From Rhizobium terricola (GTDB lineage: Bacteria > Pseudomonadota > Alphaproteobacteria > Rhizobiales > Rhizobiaceae), in NCBI RefSeq assembly GCF_012927355.1, contig NZ_JABBGK010000001.1, positions 1,172,649 to 1,236,648 of the forward strand: 64,000 nucleotides of DNA, in the 5' to 3' direction. The position numbers and the translations under genes were made by a program. The notes beneath the pieces are model-generated. The model was not told the DNA's origin. It did not search any database and saw only the letters and a list, made by a program, of their open reading frames with translations. Below, one piece after another: positions 32,598-40,524 of this stretch (the stretch's first letter is position 1; each line of letters starts with the position of its first letter).

Positions 32598-34640
32598 ATG
32601 ACAGACGCCTTAGAAAAAGATCCCCTCGTCCTCTTCATGCCGTCCGGCAAACGCGGCCGGTTCCCGGTCGGCACGCCGGTACTCGAGGCCGCGCGCCAGC
32701 TCGGCGTCTATGTCGAGAGCGTCTGCGGTGGCCGCGCCACCTGCGGCCGCTGCCAGATCGAGGTGCAGGAAGGCAATTTCGCCAAGCACGGCATCATCTC
32801 GTCCAATGATCATATCTCCCCGGTCGGCCCGAAGGAGAAGCGTTATGCCGAGGTGCGCACGCTGCCCGAGGGACGGCGGCTCTCCTGTTCCGCTTCGATC
32901 CAGGGTGATCTCGTCGTCGACGTGCCGCAGGATACGGTCGTCAACGCCCAGGTGGTTCGAAAGGCCGCCAGCGATCGGGTGATCGAGCGCAATCCCGCCG
33001 TCCATCTCTGCTATGTCGAGGTCGACGAACCCGACATGCACAAGCCGCTGGGCGATCTCGATCGCATGAAGGTCATGCTGGAAAAGGACTGGGGCTACAG
33101 CGACTTGCAGGTTGCGCCCTATCTCTATCCCGAGGTCCAGAAGATCCTTCGCAAGGGCAACTGGACGGTCACGGCCGCTATCCACCGCGATAGCCCGACC
33201 TCGCGTCCGACGATTGTCGCGCTCTGGCCCGGCCTGCACAACGAGGCCTATGGCCTTGCCTGCGATATCGGCTCGACCACAATCGCCATGCATCTCGTCT
33301 CTCTTCTGTCCGGCCGGGTCGTTGCATCCTCCGGCACGTCCAATCCGCAGATCCGCTTCGGCGAAGACCTGATGAGTCGCGTCTCCTATGTGATGATGAA
33401 CCCCGATGGCCGGGAAGCCATGACGAAGGCGGTTCGGCAGGCTGTTTCGGAGCTGACCGACAAGGTCTGCGCCGAGGGCGGCGTTGCGCGCACGGACATT
33501 CTCGATTCTGTCTTCGTCGCCAATCCGATCATGCACCACCTGTTTCTCGGCATCGACCCGACCGAGCTTGGCCAGGCGCCGTTTGCGCTCGCCGTGTCGG
33601 GCGCGGTGTCGTGCGAGGCGAAGGATATCGACCTTGCCCTCAATCCCGGCGCGCGCACCTATCTCCTGCCCTGCATCGCCGGCCATGTCGGCGCGGATGC
33701 TGCCGGCGCCACGCTGGCCGAAGGCCCGCACCGGCAGGACCGCATGATGCTGCTCGTCGATGTCGGCACCAATGCCGAGATCGTGCTCGGCAATTCGGCC
33801 CGCACCGTCGCCGCGTCCTCCCCGACAGGCCCGGCCTTCGAAGGGGCGGAGATTTCCTGCGGCCAGCGCGCCGCACCCGGTGCGATCGAGCGCGTCCGGA
33901 TCGATGCAGCCACCCTCGAGCCGCGCTTCAAGGTGATCGGGGTCGAGCCCTGGTCGGACGAGCCGGGCTTTGCCGAGGCGGCCGAGAAGACCGGCATCAC
34001 TGGCATCTGCGGTTCGGCGATCATCGAGGTCGTTGCAGAAATGTATCTTTCCGGTGTCATCTCGGCCGACGGCGTGGTCGACGGCAACATGGCCGAGCGC
34101 AGCCCGCGCATCCTGCCGAATGGCCGCACCTTCTCGTACCTCCTTCATGACGGTGCCCAGAAGATCACCGTGACGCAGAACGACGTGCGGGCCATCCAGC
34201 TCGCCAAGGCGGCGCTCTATGCCGGCATCAAGCTGCTCATGGAAAAGCTCGGCGTCGACAGCGTCGACACGATCCGTTTCGCCGGCGCCTTCGGTTCGTT
34301 CATCGATCCGAAATACGCCATGGTGCTCGGCCTCATCCCGGATTGCGATCTCGCCGAGGTCAAGGCGGTCGGCAACGCGGCCGGCACGGGTGCGCTGATG
34401 GCGCTCTTGAACCGCGGCCACCGGCGGGAAATCGAGGAAACGGTCACACGCATCGAGAAGATTGAGACCGCGTTGGAGCCCCATTTCCAGCAGCTGTTCA
34501 TCGACGCGATGGCGATGCCGAACAAGGTCGATCCCTTCCCGAAGCTGTCAGCCGTGGTCACGCTGCCGGAACGCAAGATCCTTGCGGATGGTGACGGCGG
34601 CGAAGGCGGCGGCCGCAGGCGCCGCAGAAGCCGGGATTAA
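32598..34640 (+). CDS. Reductive activator of corrinoid protein (RACo/DUF4445 with [2Fe-2S] domain)
   Basis: Restores Co(I) after accidental oxidation of the corrinoid protein, using ATP and a low-potential electron. The 680 residues begin with a plant-type [2Fe-2S] domain, with ligands Cys43, Cys49, Cys52 (CGGRATCGRC) and Cys96. A linker follows, then an ASKHA ATPase region starting LACDIGSTTIAMHL, with MMLLVDVGTNAEIVLG and FAGAFGSFIDPKYA. This is the RACo kind, unlike archaeal RamA with two [4Fe-4S] clusters. GGAAAG precedes the ATG at 32598. The C-terminus ends in a Gly/Arg tail (GGEGGGRRRRRSRD) like its pathway neighbours. Confidence 0.9.
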   Translation: MTDALEKDPLVLFMPSGKRGRFPVGTPVLEAARQLGVYVESVCGGRATCGRCQIEVQEGNFAKHGIISSNDHISPVGPKEKRYAEVRTLPEGRRLSCSASIQGDLVVDVPQDTVVNAQVVRKAASDRVIERNPAVHLCYVEVDEPDMHKPLGDLDRMKVMLEKDWGYSDLQVAPYLYPEVQKILRKGNWTVTAAIHRDSPTSRPTIVALWPGLHNEAYGLACDIGSTTIAMHLVSLLSGRVVASSGTSNPQIRFGEDLMSRVSYVMMNPDGREAMTKAVRQAVSELTDKVCAEGGVARTDILDSVFVANPIMHHLFLGIDPTELGQAPFALAVSGAVSCEAKDIDLALNPGARTYLLPCIAGHVGADAAGATLAEGPHRQDRMMLLVDVGTNAEIVLGNSARTVAASSPTGPAFEGAEISCGQRAAPGAIERVRIDAATLEPRFKVIGVEPWSDEPGFAEAAEKTGITGICGSAIIEVVAEMYLSGVISADGVVDGNMAERSPRILPNGRTFSYLLHDGAQKITVTQNDVRAIQLAKAALYAGIKLLMEKLGVDSVDTIRFAGAFGSFIDPKYAMVLGLIPDCDLAEVKAVGNAAGTGALMALLNRGHRREIEETVTRIEKIETALEPHFQQLFIDAMAMPNKVDPFPKLSAVVTLPERKILADGDGGEGGGRRRRRSRD

Positions 34641-34655
34641 GGGCCGCGGCTTGTC

Positions 34656-36062
34656 TTAGAGCCGCAGCGTCTTCACCCAACGGCCGGCCGCTCGGGCCAG
34701 TTCCTCGGCGGGAAATCCGGAAAAGCCGATGACCAGTCCGCGGCGGGGCGGGACGTCCACATACATCGGCGACAGCGCCCTCACCCCGAAACCTGCGCGC
34801 GCCGCCTCGGTGGCAACGTCCGTATCGACCATGTCCGCCGGCAAGCCGGCGACCAGATGCAGGCCCTGCTCCGGCGTCGTGACCTCCAGCCCGGAGCCGT
34901 CCAGCGCCTCGACCAACAAGTCACGGGCGCGTTTCACCCGTCGCCGGGCCCGCTTCACATGGGCAGCGAAGTGCCCCTCGCGCAGGAATTCGGCAAGCGC
35001 ACCCTCGGCAAGAGTCGAGGGAAAACGGTCGGTGCGCCGGCGCACGTCGAGGACAGTGTCGCGCAGCGACCAGGGGAGCACCAAATAGCCGATCCGCAGG
35101 CCCGGCATCAGCACCTTGGAGAAGGTGCCGACATAGATCACCCGACCCTCGGCATCGATGCCCTGCATCGACGAGAGCGGCGGCCCGGCAAAGCGATATT
35201 CGCTGTCGTAGTCGTCCTCGATGATGAAGGCGTCATTGCGCTTGGCCCATTCGATGAGCGCGAGACGCCTGCGCATGGAGAGCGTCACGCCGAGCGGGAA
35301 CTGATGTGACGGCGAAACGTAGACGGCGCGGGCACGTGGCTCCCGGGCAATGCCCTTTTCCGGATCGATCCCTTCCTCGTCGACCGTCACGCCGACCAGC
35401 CGCATGCCGGCGGCGGAGAAGGCGAACCGCGCCATCGGATAGCAGGGATCCTCGATCCAGACCGGGTCGCCGGGCTTCAGCACCGAGCGGATCACCAGAT
35501 CGAGGGCCTGCTGGGTACCCGATGTCATGACCACCTGGTCGGCCGAGCAGTTGACTCCGCGCGCCGCGCGCAGATAGGCGGCTACCTCCTCGCGAAGCTC
35601 GCGATCCCCGGCCGGCTCGTTATAGTGGAAATGCCGGGAGGATGGCTGCATCAGATGCCGGTTGAGCAGCGACCGGAAGACCTGGATGGTTCGCTCGTCG
35701 GCGGCCGAACAGCCGAGCGCCCCGGGAAGCGGTCCCGCCTCCTCCGCCGTGTTGCGCAGCACGGGTGTGACCGGTTCGGCAAGAACCGGCACCTCGTTCG
35801 CCACATAGGTGCCGGCACCGACGCGCGCCTCGGCGAATCCGTCCGCAATCAGCATTTCGTAAGCCGCGACAGCCGCCCCGCGCGACAGGCCGAAGCGGGC
35901 GGCGAGGTCCCGTGTCGTCGGCAGCTTCGAGCCCGGCGGCATGGACCCAGCCTCGATCAACCGCCTGAGCTCGCGGTAGAGCGCCAGCCTGCGCGGCCCG
36001 GCCTTCGGCAGCACCGGGACGGAGGCCGACCAATCGGGAAAATTGGTCCGTACTTTCTTCAC
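34656..36062 (-). CDS. MocR-family transcriptional regulator (GntR helix-turn-helix plus aminotransferase domain)
   Basis: A 468-residue regulator. The N-terminal GntR winged helix reads LYRELRRLIEAGSMPPGSKLPTTRDLAARFGLSR (partly quoted), and the C-terminal type-I aminotransferase domain has a PLP-Lys in the YVGTFSKVLMPGLR segment. It probably senses a pyridoxal or amine effector. The GTG at 36062 with AAGG upstream is preferred; a longer reading to 36131 would overlap the start of the divergent gene. That divergent flavoprotein gene is its likely target, with direct repeats AATTGG-CC between and at the start. Confidence 0.87.
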   Translation of the reverse strand: MKKVRTNFPDWSASVPVLPKAGPRRLALYRELRRLIEAGSMPPGSKLPTTRDLAARFGLSRGAAVAAYEMLIADGFAEARVGAGTYVANEVPVLAEPVTPVLRNTAEEAGPLPGALGCSAADERTIQVFRSLLNRHLMQPSSRHFHYNEPAGDRELREEVAAYLRAARGVNCSADQVVMTSGTQQALDLVIRSVLKPGDPVWIEDPCYPMARFAFSAAGMRLVGVTVDEEGIDPEKGIAREPRARAVYVSPSHQFPLGVTLSMRRRLALIEWAKRNDAFIIEDDYDSEYRFAGPPLSSMQGIDAEGRVIYVGTFSKVLMPGLRIGYLVLPWSLRDTVLDVRRRTDRFPSTLAEGALAEFLREGHFAAHVKRARRRVKRARDLLVEALDGSGLEVTTPEQGLHLVAGLPADMVDTDVATEAARAGFGVRALSPMYVDVPPRRGLVIGFSGFPAEELARAAGRWVKTLRL

Positions 36063-36073
36063 GGAATTGGACC
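36041..36073. promoter_or_regulatory. Direct repeats, candidate MocR operator
   Basis: AATTGGTCC at 36041-36049 and AATTGGACC at 36065-36073 lie in the same orientation, 24 bp apart. They straddle the regulator's own GTG start and lie 57-89 bp before the divergent gene. MocR/GabR-type regulators bind spaced direct repeats, so self-control and control of the flavoprotein gene are likely. Confidence 0.5.
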
Positions 36074-36129
36074 TTATGAAAACCAATCGAACGGCGTAGC
36101 TCTGCCTCAACCCGTTCAAGGAGGCAAGC

Positions 36130-36873
36130 ATGACAATTCAGACCACCGAAAAATCCTTCCCCACCACGCCCCGCAACCGGGTGAAGCGCATGCATGAGCG
36201 CGCCACCTATGACCGGGATGCCGTGTTCGACATCCTCGACAGCGCGTTTCTCTGTCACGTCTCCTACGTGATCGACGGCCAGCCTTTCTGCACGCCGACG
36301 ATCCACTGGCGCGAGGGCGACTGGCTCTACTGGCACGGCTCCTCCGCGAGCCGCATGCTCCGGCAGCTGGAAAAGGGCGCACCGGTCTGCCTGACCGTTT
36401 CGCACCTGGACGGCCTCGTTCTGGCACGCTGCGGCTTCAACCACTCGGCCAACTACCGCTCGGCGATGTGCTTCGGCACCGCGCGCATCATCGACCAGCC
36501 GGAAGAAAAGGCCCGGGCGCTGAAAGCCATCGTCGACCGCTTCTATCCCGGACGCAGCGCGGAACTTCGGCCCGACAGCGCACAGGAAATCAAGGCGACC
36601 ATGGTGATCGGTATGCAGATCGAGGATGCCTCGGCCAAGGCGCGCGCCAAGGGCGTCGGCGACGACGAGGAGGACTATGGGCTTCCGGTCTGGGCGGGTG
36701 TGATCCCGGTGAAGACGGTGCTCGGCCGGCCGGAGATCAGCCCGCATGTACCCGAAGGCGTCGTCCTGCCCGATCACCTCGCCGCTTATGGTGAAGGCCG
36801 GGCCCTCGACGAGGTGCTTGGCGAAACCCAGGCGCTCTACGAGACACTCGGCGAGACGGCAGCTCGCTCATGA
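36130..36873 (+). CDS. Pyridoxamine 5'-phosphate oxidase-family flavoprotein
   Basis: A 247-residue cytoplasmic FMN-binding split-barrel protein. The FLCHVSYVIDGQPFCTPTIHWREGDWLYWHG segment (quoted in parts: ids LCHVSY, PTIHW, LYWHGS) and ARCGFNHSANYRSAMCFGTA match the family of heme/flavin-binding homologues of PdxH rather than PdxH itself. The substrate is unknown; some relatives degrade or bind heme or inactivate nitro drugs. A strong GGAGG lies before the ATG. It is divergent from the MocR-type regulator, a very common pairing, so it is probably induced by that regulator. Confidence 0.85.
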   Translation: MTIQTTEKSFPTTPRNRVKRMHERATYDRDAVFDILDSAFLCHVSYVIDGQPFCTPTIHWREGDWLYWHGSSASRMLRQLEKGAPVCLTVSHLDGLVLARCGFNHSANYRSAMCFGTARIIDQPEEKARALKAIVDRFYPGRSAELRPDSAQEIKATMVIGMQIEDASAKARAKGVGDDEEDYGLPVWAGVIPVKTVLGRPEISPHVPEGVVLPDHLAAYGEGRALDEVLGETQALYETLGETAARS

Positions 36874-36879
36874 GAGACC

Positions 36880-36907
36880 GGGGGCGGCCATGCCAGACAG
36901 CCGCCCC
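36880..36907 (+). terminator. Hairpin between convergent genes
   Basis: Perfect arms GGGGCGGC and GCCGCCCC around an 11-base loop, seven bp after the flavoprotein stop and before the convergent DsrE gene. No U-run is seen; it may serve both directions. Confidence 0.5.
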
Positions 36908-36943
36908 ACGTTCAGGCCGGCGACATGCCGGCCCGACTGAAGC

Positions 36944-37375
36944 CTACCAGCTCAGCGTCTTGCCGTTATCCTGGAACAGAAGGCCGCCGGTCAATTCTGG
37001 ATTGCCGACCTTCAGACCCGGTAGAAGGTCCGCTTCTGCCACACCGTAATGCTTCATGCACATCGGGCAAACGATGACATTGGCACCCTTTTCCACCAGA
37101 GCCTTGAGTGCCGCCTGCTGTTCGGCAAACGTCCCGGCATTGGCCGTAGACGCAATCACCACCGCGCGGTCGTTGAGGAAGATCGATAGCGGATGGCCGA
37201 GCTTCAGCTGATTGCCGCCAAAGCCGATCGCCATCGTGGCCCGGTGGCTTTCGTCGGTCGTAAGGTTGATAAACAGCGGATCATTGGCGCCCGCACTGGC
37301 GACGCCCGAAAATACCGGAACCGCGACCATCAGCGCCAGGGCACCTATCAGCAGACTGCGACGTGCTATACCCAT
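36944..37375 (-). CDS. Exported DsrE-family protein
   Basis: A 143-residue protein with a signal peptide (ARRSLLIGALALMVAVPVF, cleaved near ASA), followed by a DsrE/DsrF-like sulfur-relay fold with NLTTDESHRATMAIGFG and a cysteine pair in VIVCPMCMKHYG. Periplasmic DsrE-like proteins with this CPMC motif are known by sequence, but their thiol partner is unclear. The start at 37375 fits the signal peptide and has GGTGGGA upstream. It is a single gene, convergent with the flavoprotein. Confidence 0.8.
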   Translation of the reverse strand: MGIARRSLLIGALALMVAVPVFSGVASAGANDPLFINLTTDESHRATMAIGFGGNQLKLGHPLSIFLNDRAVVIASTANAGTFAEQQAALKALVEKGANVIVCPMCMKHYGVAEADLLPGLKVGNPELTGGLLFQDNGKTLSW

Positions 37376-37489
37376 TTTCCCACCCTCTCCGTTTCTTACT
37401 GGGAGGGTCAGGATAACAGGGCCGCAAAGGGGTGCCATGATCTGGATCAGGGGTGTTCTGGCCGCCTCGCGAGCCTCCCTACATCGCCA

Positions 37490-38386
37490 TCAGGCCGCGA
37501 TCCCGATCATCTCCGAAAAGGCAAAGCGCACGCTGTCGGCGACAGCCTGGATGGTGTCGCTCGTTTCGGCCCCCGTCAAAAGGCGCACCTCGAAGGAACC
37601 GAGATCCGGCAGGCCCTGCCTGGAGCCGAGTGCGGTCATGTCGTCGGTGAGGTAGCTGCGCGGCAGCGGCGCCACCGCGAGATCGGCGATCACCGCCGCG
37701 CGCTGCGCCATGGTGTGGGCGGAGAGATAGGCGATCCGATAGGGACGCTTCTCCTTGTCGAGCCGCGCCAGTGCATCCGCCCGCCAGCAGCAGCCGTCCT
37801 CCCAGATCGACACCGGAAGCGGATCGCGCAGATGGGCCGTCCCGCACTTGGCGCCGGCCCACACGAGTTGCTCGGTGTGGATCACCTCACCCTCGTGGCT
37901 CACCATACCGGGTGCACAGTTGACAAGCGTCAGGTCGAGCCGCTGTTCCTGCAGCCGGCGGCGGAGCTGGCCCGAGGTGTCGACCGTCAGATCCACCATG
38001 ATCGCGGGATAAACCTCGGCGAAACGCCGCAGGATCGTCGGCATGAACCGCTCGCCGATGTCGTCGGGTGCACCGAGACGCACCACGCCCTTCATTTCCG
38101 GCATGCGGAAACGGCCGACCGCCTCGTTGGACAGCGCCAGCATCCGACGCGCATAGGGCAGCAGCGTTTCACCACTCTCGGTCAGCGAGACAGAACGCGC
38201 ATCGCGCAGGAAGAGCGTGGCGTTCAATTGCTCCTCGAGCTTCTTGATCTGCATGGAAACCGCCGAGGGCGTGCGGAAGACGCGGTCGGCCGCAGTCGTG
38301 AAACTGCCCGACTCGGCAATCGCCACGAAGGTCCGCAGAATGTCGTTGTCGAGCAGCGGCAAAGGCTGGCGGATCGTCAGAGTCAT
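37490..38386 (-). CDS. LysR-family regulator (VtlR/LsrB-like)
   Basis: DNA-binding regulator of 298 residues. The N-terminal helix-turn-helix is LRTFVAIAESGSFTTAADRV followed by TPSAVSMQIKKLEEQL, and the C-terminal effector domain begins VVRLGAPDDIGERFM. A Cys-bearing segment (LVNCAPG) might sense redox. It is divergent from a small DUF1127-type gene, with a second such gene beyond. In Brucella and Agrobacterium the LysR regulator VtlR activates genes for small DUF1127-like proteins, and the two small genes here share a motif at equal distance from their starts. It is therefore probably a VtlR-like activator (inference). Confidence 0.88.
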   Translation of the reverse strand: MTLTIRQPLPLLDNDILRTFVAIAESGSFTTAADRVFRTPSAVSMQIKKLEEQLNATLFLRDARSVSLTESGETLLPYARRMLALSNEAVGRFRMPEMKGVVRLGAPDDIGERFMPTILRRFAEVYPAIMVDLTVDTSGQLRRRLQEQRLDLTLVNCAPGMVSHEGEVIHTEQLVWAGAKCGTAHLRDPLPVSIWEDGCCWRADALARLDKEKRPYRIAYLSAHTMAQRAAVIADLAVAPLPRSYLTDDMTALGSRQGLPDLGSFEVRLLTGAETSDTIQAVADSVRFAFSEMIGIAA

Positions 38387-38427
38387 TGGCGTACCTATTC
38401 AGATAAATTGAACCTAAGCACGATATC

Positions 38428-38444
38428 ATTTCGTTTGATTGAAT
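38428..38444 (+). promoter_or_regulatory. Shared promoter motif, copy 1 (LysR target candidate)
   Basis: ATTTCGTTTGATTGAAT, containing TTCGTTTGA at 38430-38438, 69 bp before the first DUF1127-type start. The same nine bases lie 71 bp before the second gene. It is a T-N11-A type, partly symmetric site. Confidence 0.6.
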
Positions 38445-38498
38445 GTCAATGCGAGCGCACCCTGAGGACCTTGAAGCAGATCAGCCAGGGAGGTACCA

Positions 38499-38699
38499 AT
38501 GCCGTTCACAGCGATACTGAGACCATTCCACTCCATGCGCGAGCCGCTCAGGCGGGCACGCCTCATCCGTGCCCGCATCCGGACGCAGCGTGAAATGTCC
38601 GCGCTGCCGCTTGCGCTCCAGCGCGACCTCGGCTGGCCGCAGCTCGACAGCGGCGAACATCCGCGCGCCACCCATCAATTCACAATCCTTGATGAATAG
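38499..38699 (+). CDS. Small DUF1127-type basic protein 1
   Basis: A 66-residue, strongly basic protein (REPLRRARLIRARIRTQREMSA), then a DUF1127-like end (ALPLALQRDLGWP). Such arginine-rich mini-proteins regulate RNA and phosphate or carbon metabolism in rhizobia in known cases; the exact role here is unknown. GGGAGGT precedes the ATG at 38499. It is divergent from the LysR regulator and paralogous to the next small gene, which shares the L-FDL/LALQ-RKDLGWP ending. Confidence 0.75.
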   Translation: MPFTAILRPFHSMREPLRRARLIRARIRTQREMSALPLALQRDLGWPQLDSGEHPRATHQFTILDE

Positions 38700-38708
38700 C
38701 ATCATAAA

Positions 38709-38724
38709 CATTCGTTTGAATGAT
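38709..38724 (+). promoter_or_regulatory. Shared promoter motif, copy 2 (LysR target candidate)
   Basis: CATTCGTTTGAATGAT, with TTCGTTTGA at 38711-38719, 71 bp before the second small gene. The core CATTC-GTTT-GAATG is an inverted repeat. It matches copy 1 upstream of the paralogue. Confidence 0.6.
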
Positions 38725-38781
38725 GTTTTCGGGAGGCGCATATAGAAAGCGCCCCGAAGGGCAAGACAAGAGGATGAAACC

Positions 38782-38994
38782 ATGACACTCGTTGGATTTG
38801 ACACCCGGATCAGTTCGCATGCCCCCCGGATGCCGCGGGTCGCCAACCCGCTCGGCATCCTGATGACCGCGGCCCACGCGGTTAACCGGTGGCGGACCCG
38901 CCGCGCCGATGCCCGCGCCCTCGAAGCCCTTCCCTTCGACCTGCGCAAGGACCTCGGCTGGCCCTCCGCCGACAGCAATTCACATGTCCTTTGA
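38782..38994 (+). CDS. Small DUF1127-type basic protein 2
   Basis: A 70-residue basic protein with RWRTRRADARALEALPFDLRKDLGWPSAD, here given in part (LEALPFDLRKDLGWP), a typical DUF1127 ending. GAGGATG precedes the ATG at 38782. It is a paralogue of the gene at 38499, carrying the same promoter motif at the same spacing, so both are probably switched on by the neighbouring LysR regulator. A GC-rich imperfect hairpin lies in its leader near 38731-38758. Confidence 0.78.
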   Translation: MTLVGFDTRISSHAPRMPRVANPLGILMTAAHAVNRWRTRRADARALEALPFDLRKDLGWPSADSNSHVL

Positions 38995-38998
38995 CCAC

Positions 38999-39033
38999 GT
39001 TTGCGACACGGCCCCGCCGGCTGCGTCGCAAAC
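38999..39033. promoter_or_regulatory. Inverted repeat 1 before the GlxA-type regulator gene
   Basis: GTTTGCGAC at 38999-39007 and its perfect complement GTCGCAAAC at 39025-39033, with 17 bases between. It lies just after the preceding stop, so it could be an operator or part of a terminator, but there is no U-run. Confidence 0.5.
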
Positions 39034-39109
39034 CGACGAGCTACCGCATTTTAGCGGTATGTATCGATCGTTACAGAATCCTTATGGGTTTCAATCCCAT
39101 GAAGGAACA

Positions 39110-39143
39110 ATTGCGACCCCGACGTTCTCGTTCGGGTCGCAAT
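39110..39143. promoter_or_regulatory. Inverted repeat 2 before the GlxA-type regulator gene
   Basis: ATTGCGACCC at 39110-39119 and its perfect complement GGGTCGCAAT at 39134-39143, 14 bases apart, 147 bp before the regulator start. It shares the TTGCGAC core with repeat 1, which argues for an operator used in self-control. Confidence 0.55.
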
Positions 39144-39289
39144 AAGGAAAGCGCCCTCAAAACGTCGCGTTTTTGCCGTCGAAGTGTTTTTCTTGCCGTG
39201 TATGTGGAGTATCGCGTCGCATTGGGAACATCCAAGTGACGCCTGCCACGCAAGGAATAGCACAAACACGGGAACACGAGGCATCGCAC

Positions 39290-40309
39290 ATGAACAAGGC
39301 GCCGACCAAGAAACGATCGCTGGTATTCTTCCTTGTACCGCATTTCACGCTCCTGCCCTTCGCAGGTGCCATCGAAACGCTTCGCATCGCCAACCGTATG
39401 CTCGGCTACCAGGCCTATGAATGGCGCCTCGCCTCGGCTGACGGCCAGAAGGTCTATTCGTCGAGCGGCATCGGCATGGAGGTCAACTCCTCGCTGGCCG
39501 ACGAGCGCCGTTACCTGTCGGGCGAAAACCGCCCCAACATGGTGATCGTCTGTTCCGGCATCTATGTGGAAGAGTTCCACAACAAGTCGGTGAATGCCTG
39601 GCTGCGCGAGGCGCATAATCGCGGCGCCGCCGTCGGCAGCCTCTGTACAGGCGCCCACGTGCTCGCCCAGGCCGGCCTGCTGAACGGCAAGCGTTGCGCC
39701 ATCCACTGGGAGAACCTGCCCGGCTTCTCCGAAGCCTTCCCGCAGGCGGAGGTCTATGCCGACCTCTATGAGGTGGACGGCAATCTCTACACCTGCGCAG
39801 GCGGCACGGCCTCGCTCGACATGATGCTCAATCTCATCGGCCAGGATTTTGGCGAAGGCCTCGTCAACCGGGTCTGCGAACAGCACCTGACCGACCGCGT
39901 GCGCAGCCCGCATGATCGCCAGCGCCTGCCGCTGCGCGCCCGTCTCGGCGTACAGAACTCCAAGGTGCTGTCGATCATCGAACTCATGGAAAGCAATCTC
40001 GCCGAGCCGCTGTCGCTGCTCGAGATCGCCGACGACGCCGGCCTGTCGCGACGCCAGATCGAGCGTCTGTTCCGGCAGGAAATGGGTCGCTCGCCTGCCC
40101 GCTACTATCTTGAGATCCGTCTCGACCGCGCCCGCCACCTGCTGGTCCAGTCGTCGATGCCGGTGGTGGAGGTGGCCGTTGCCTGCGGCTTCGTCTCCGC
40201 CTCGCACTTCTCCAAGTGCTATCGCGAGCTCTACAACCGCTCGCCCCAACAGGAACGCGCCGAGCGCAAGCTGACGATGTCCACCAACCGGACCGGCGTC
40301 GTCGTCTGA
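39290..40309 (+). CDS. GlxA-family AraC-type regulator (candidate betaine-responsive)
   Basis: A 339-residue regulator. The N-terminal half is a DJ-1/glutamine-amidotransferase-like sensor (FFLVPHFTLLPFAGAIETLRIA, partly quoted, and a nucleophile-elbow-like VGSLCTGAHVLAQAG). The C-terminal AraC domain holds LSLLEIADDAGLSRRQIERLFRQ and ARHLLVQSSMPVVEVAVACGF. GAGG precedes the ATG at 39290. GlxA-type AraC proteins include GbdR, the glycine-betaine/dimethylglycine activator of Pseudomonas, so a role over the methyl-transfer genes 5-15 kb away is possible. Inverted TTGCGAC repeats precede it. The ligand is not known. Confidence 0.85.
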   Translation: MNKAPTKKRSLVFFLVPHFTLLPFAGAIETLRIANRMLGYQAYEWRLASADGQKVYSSSGIGMEVNSSLADERRYLSGENRPNMVIVCSGIYVEEFHNKSVNAWLREAHNRGAAVGSLCTGAHVLAQAGLLNGKRCAIHWENLPGFSEAFPQAEVYADLYEVDGNLYTCAGGTASLDMMLNLIGQDFGEGLVNRVCEQHLTDRVRSPHDRQRLPLRARLGVQNSKVLSIIELMESNLAEPLSLLEIADDAGLSRRQIERLFRQEMGRSPARYYLEIRLDRARHLLVQSSMPVVEVAVACGFVSASHFSKCYRELYNRSPQQERAERKLTMSTNRTGVVV

Positions 40310-40434
40310 CGTCGATTCGTGGCCGAGAAAATGCGCTCGTGGTCTCGCTGAGGACACGAGTGGCTTTCCAGCCTGGAATATTGATTTCGGGCTGCACAAC
40401 CCGAGGGCGCGAAGCGAGACGGAGGCAGGTCGCC

Positions 40435-40524
40435 ATGCCAAAGTCCCTGCAGAGGAGCAACCCGATCGGGCCAGCCCGATGGCACATCCACGGCTTGCGG
40501 GCCGCGCGTCAGGGGAAGAGCTAG
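40435..40524 (+). CDS. Possible mini-protein (29 residues)
   Basis: Short ORF (MPKSLQRSNPIGPARWHIHG to the end RAARQGKS) preceded by a good GGAGGCAGG ribosome site. It is basic, with no membrane segment, and overlaps the end of the convergent VOC gene by four bases. No family was recognised; listed only because the ribosome site is strong. Confidence 0.25.
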   Translation: MPKSLQRSNPIGPARWHIHGLRAARQGKS

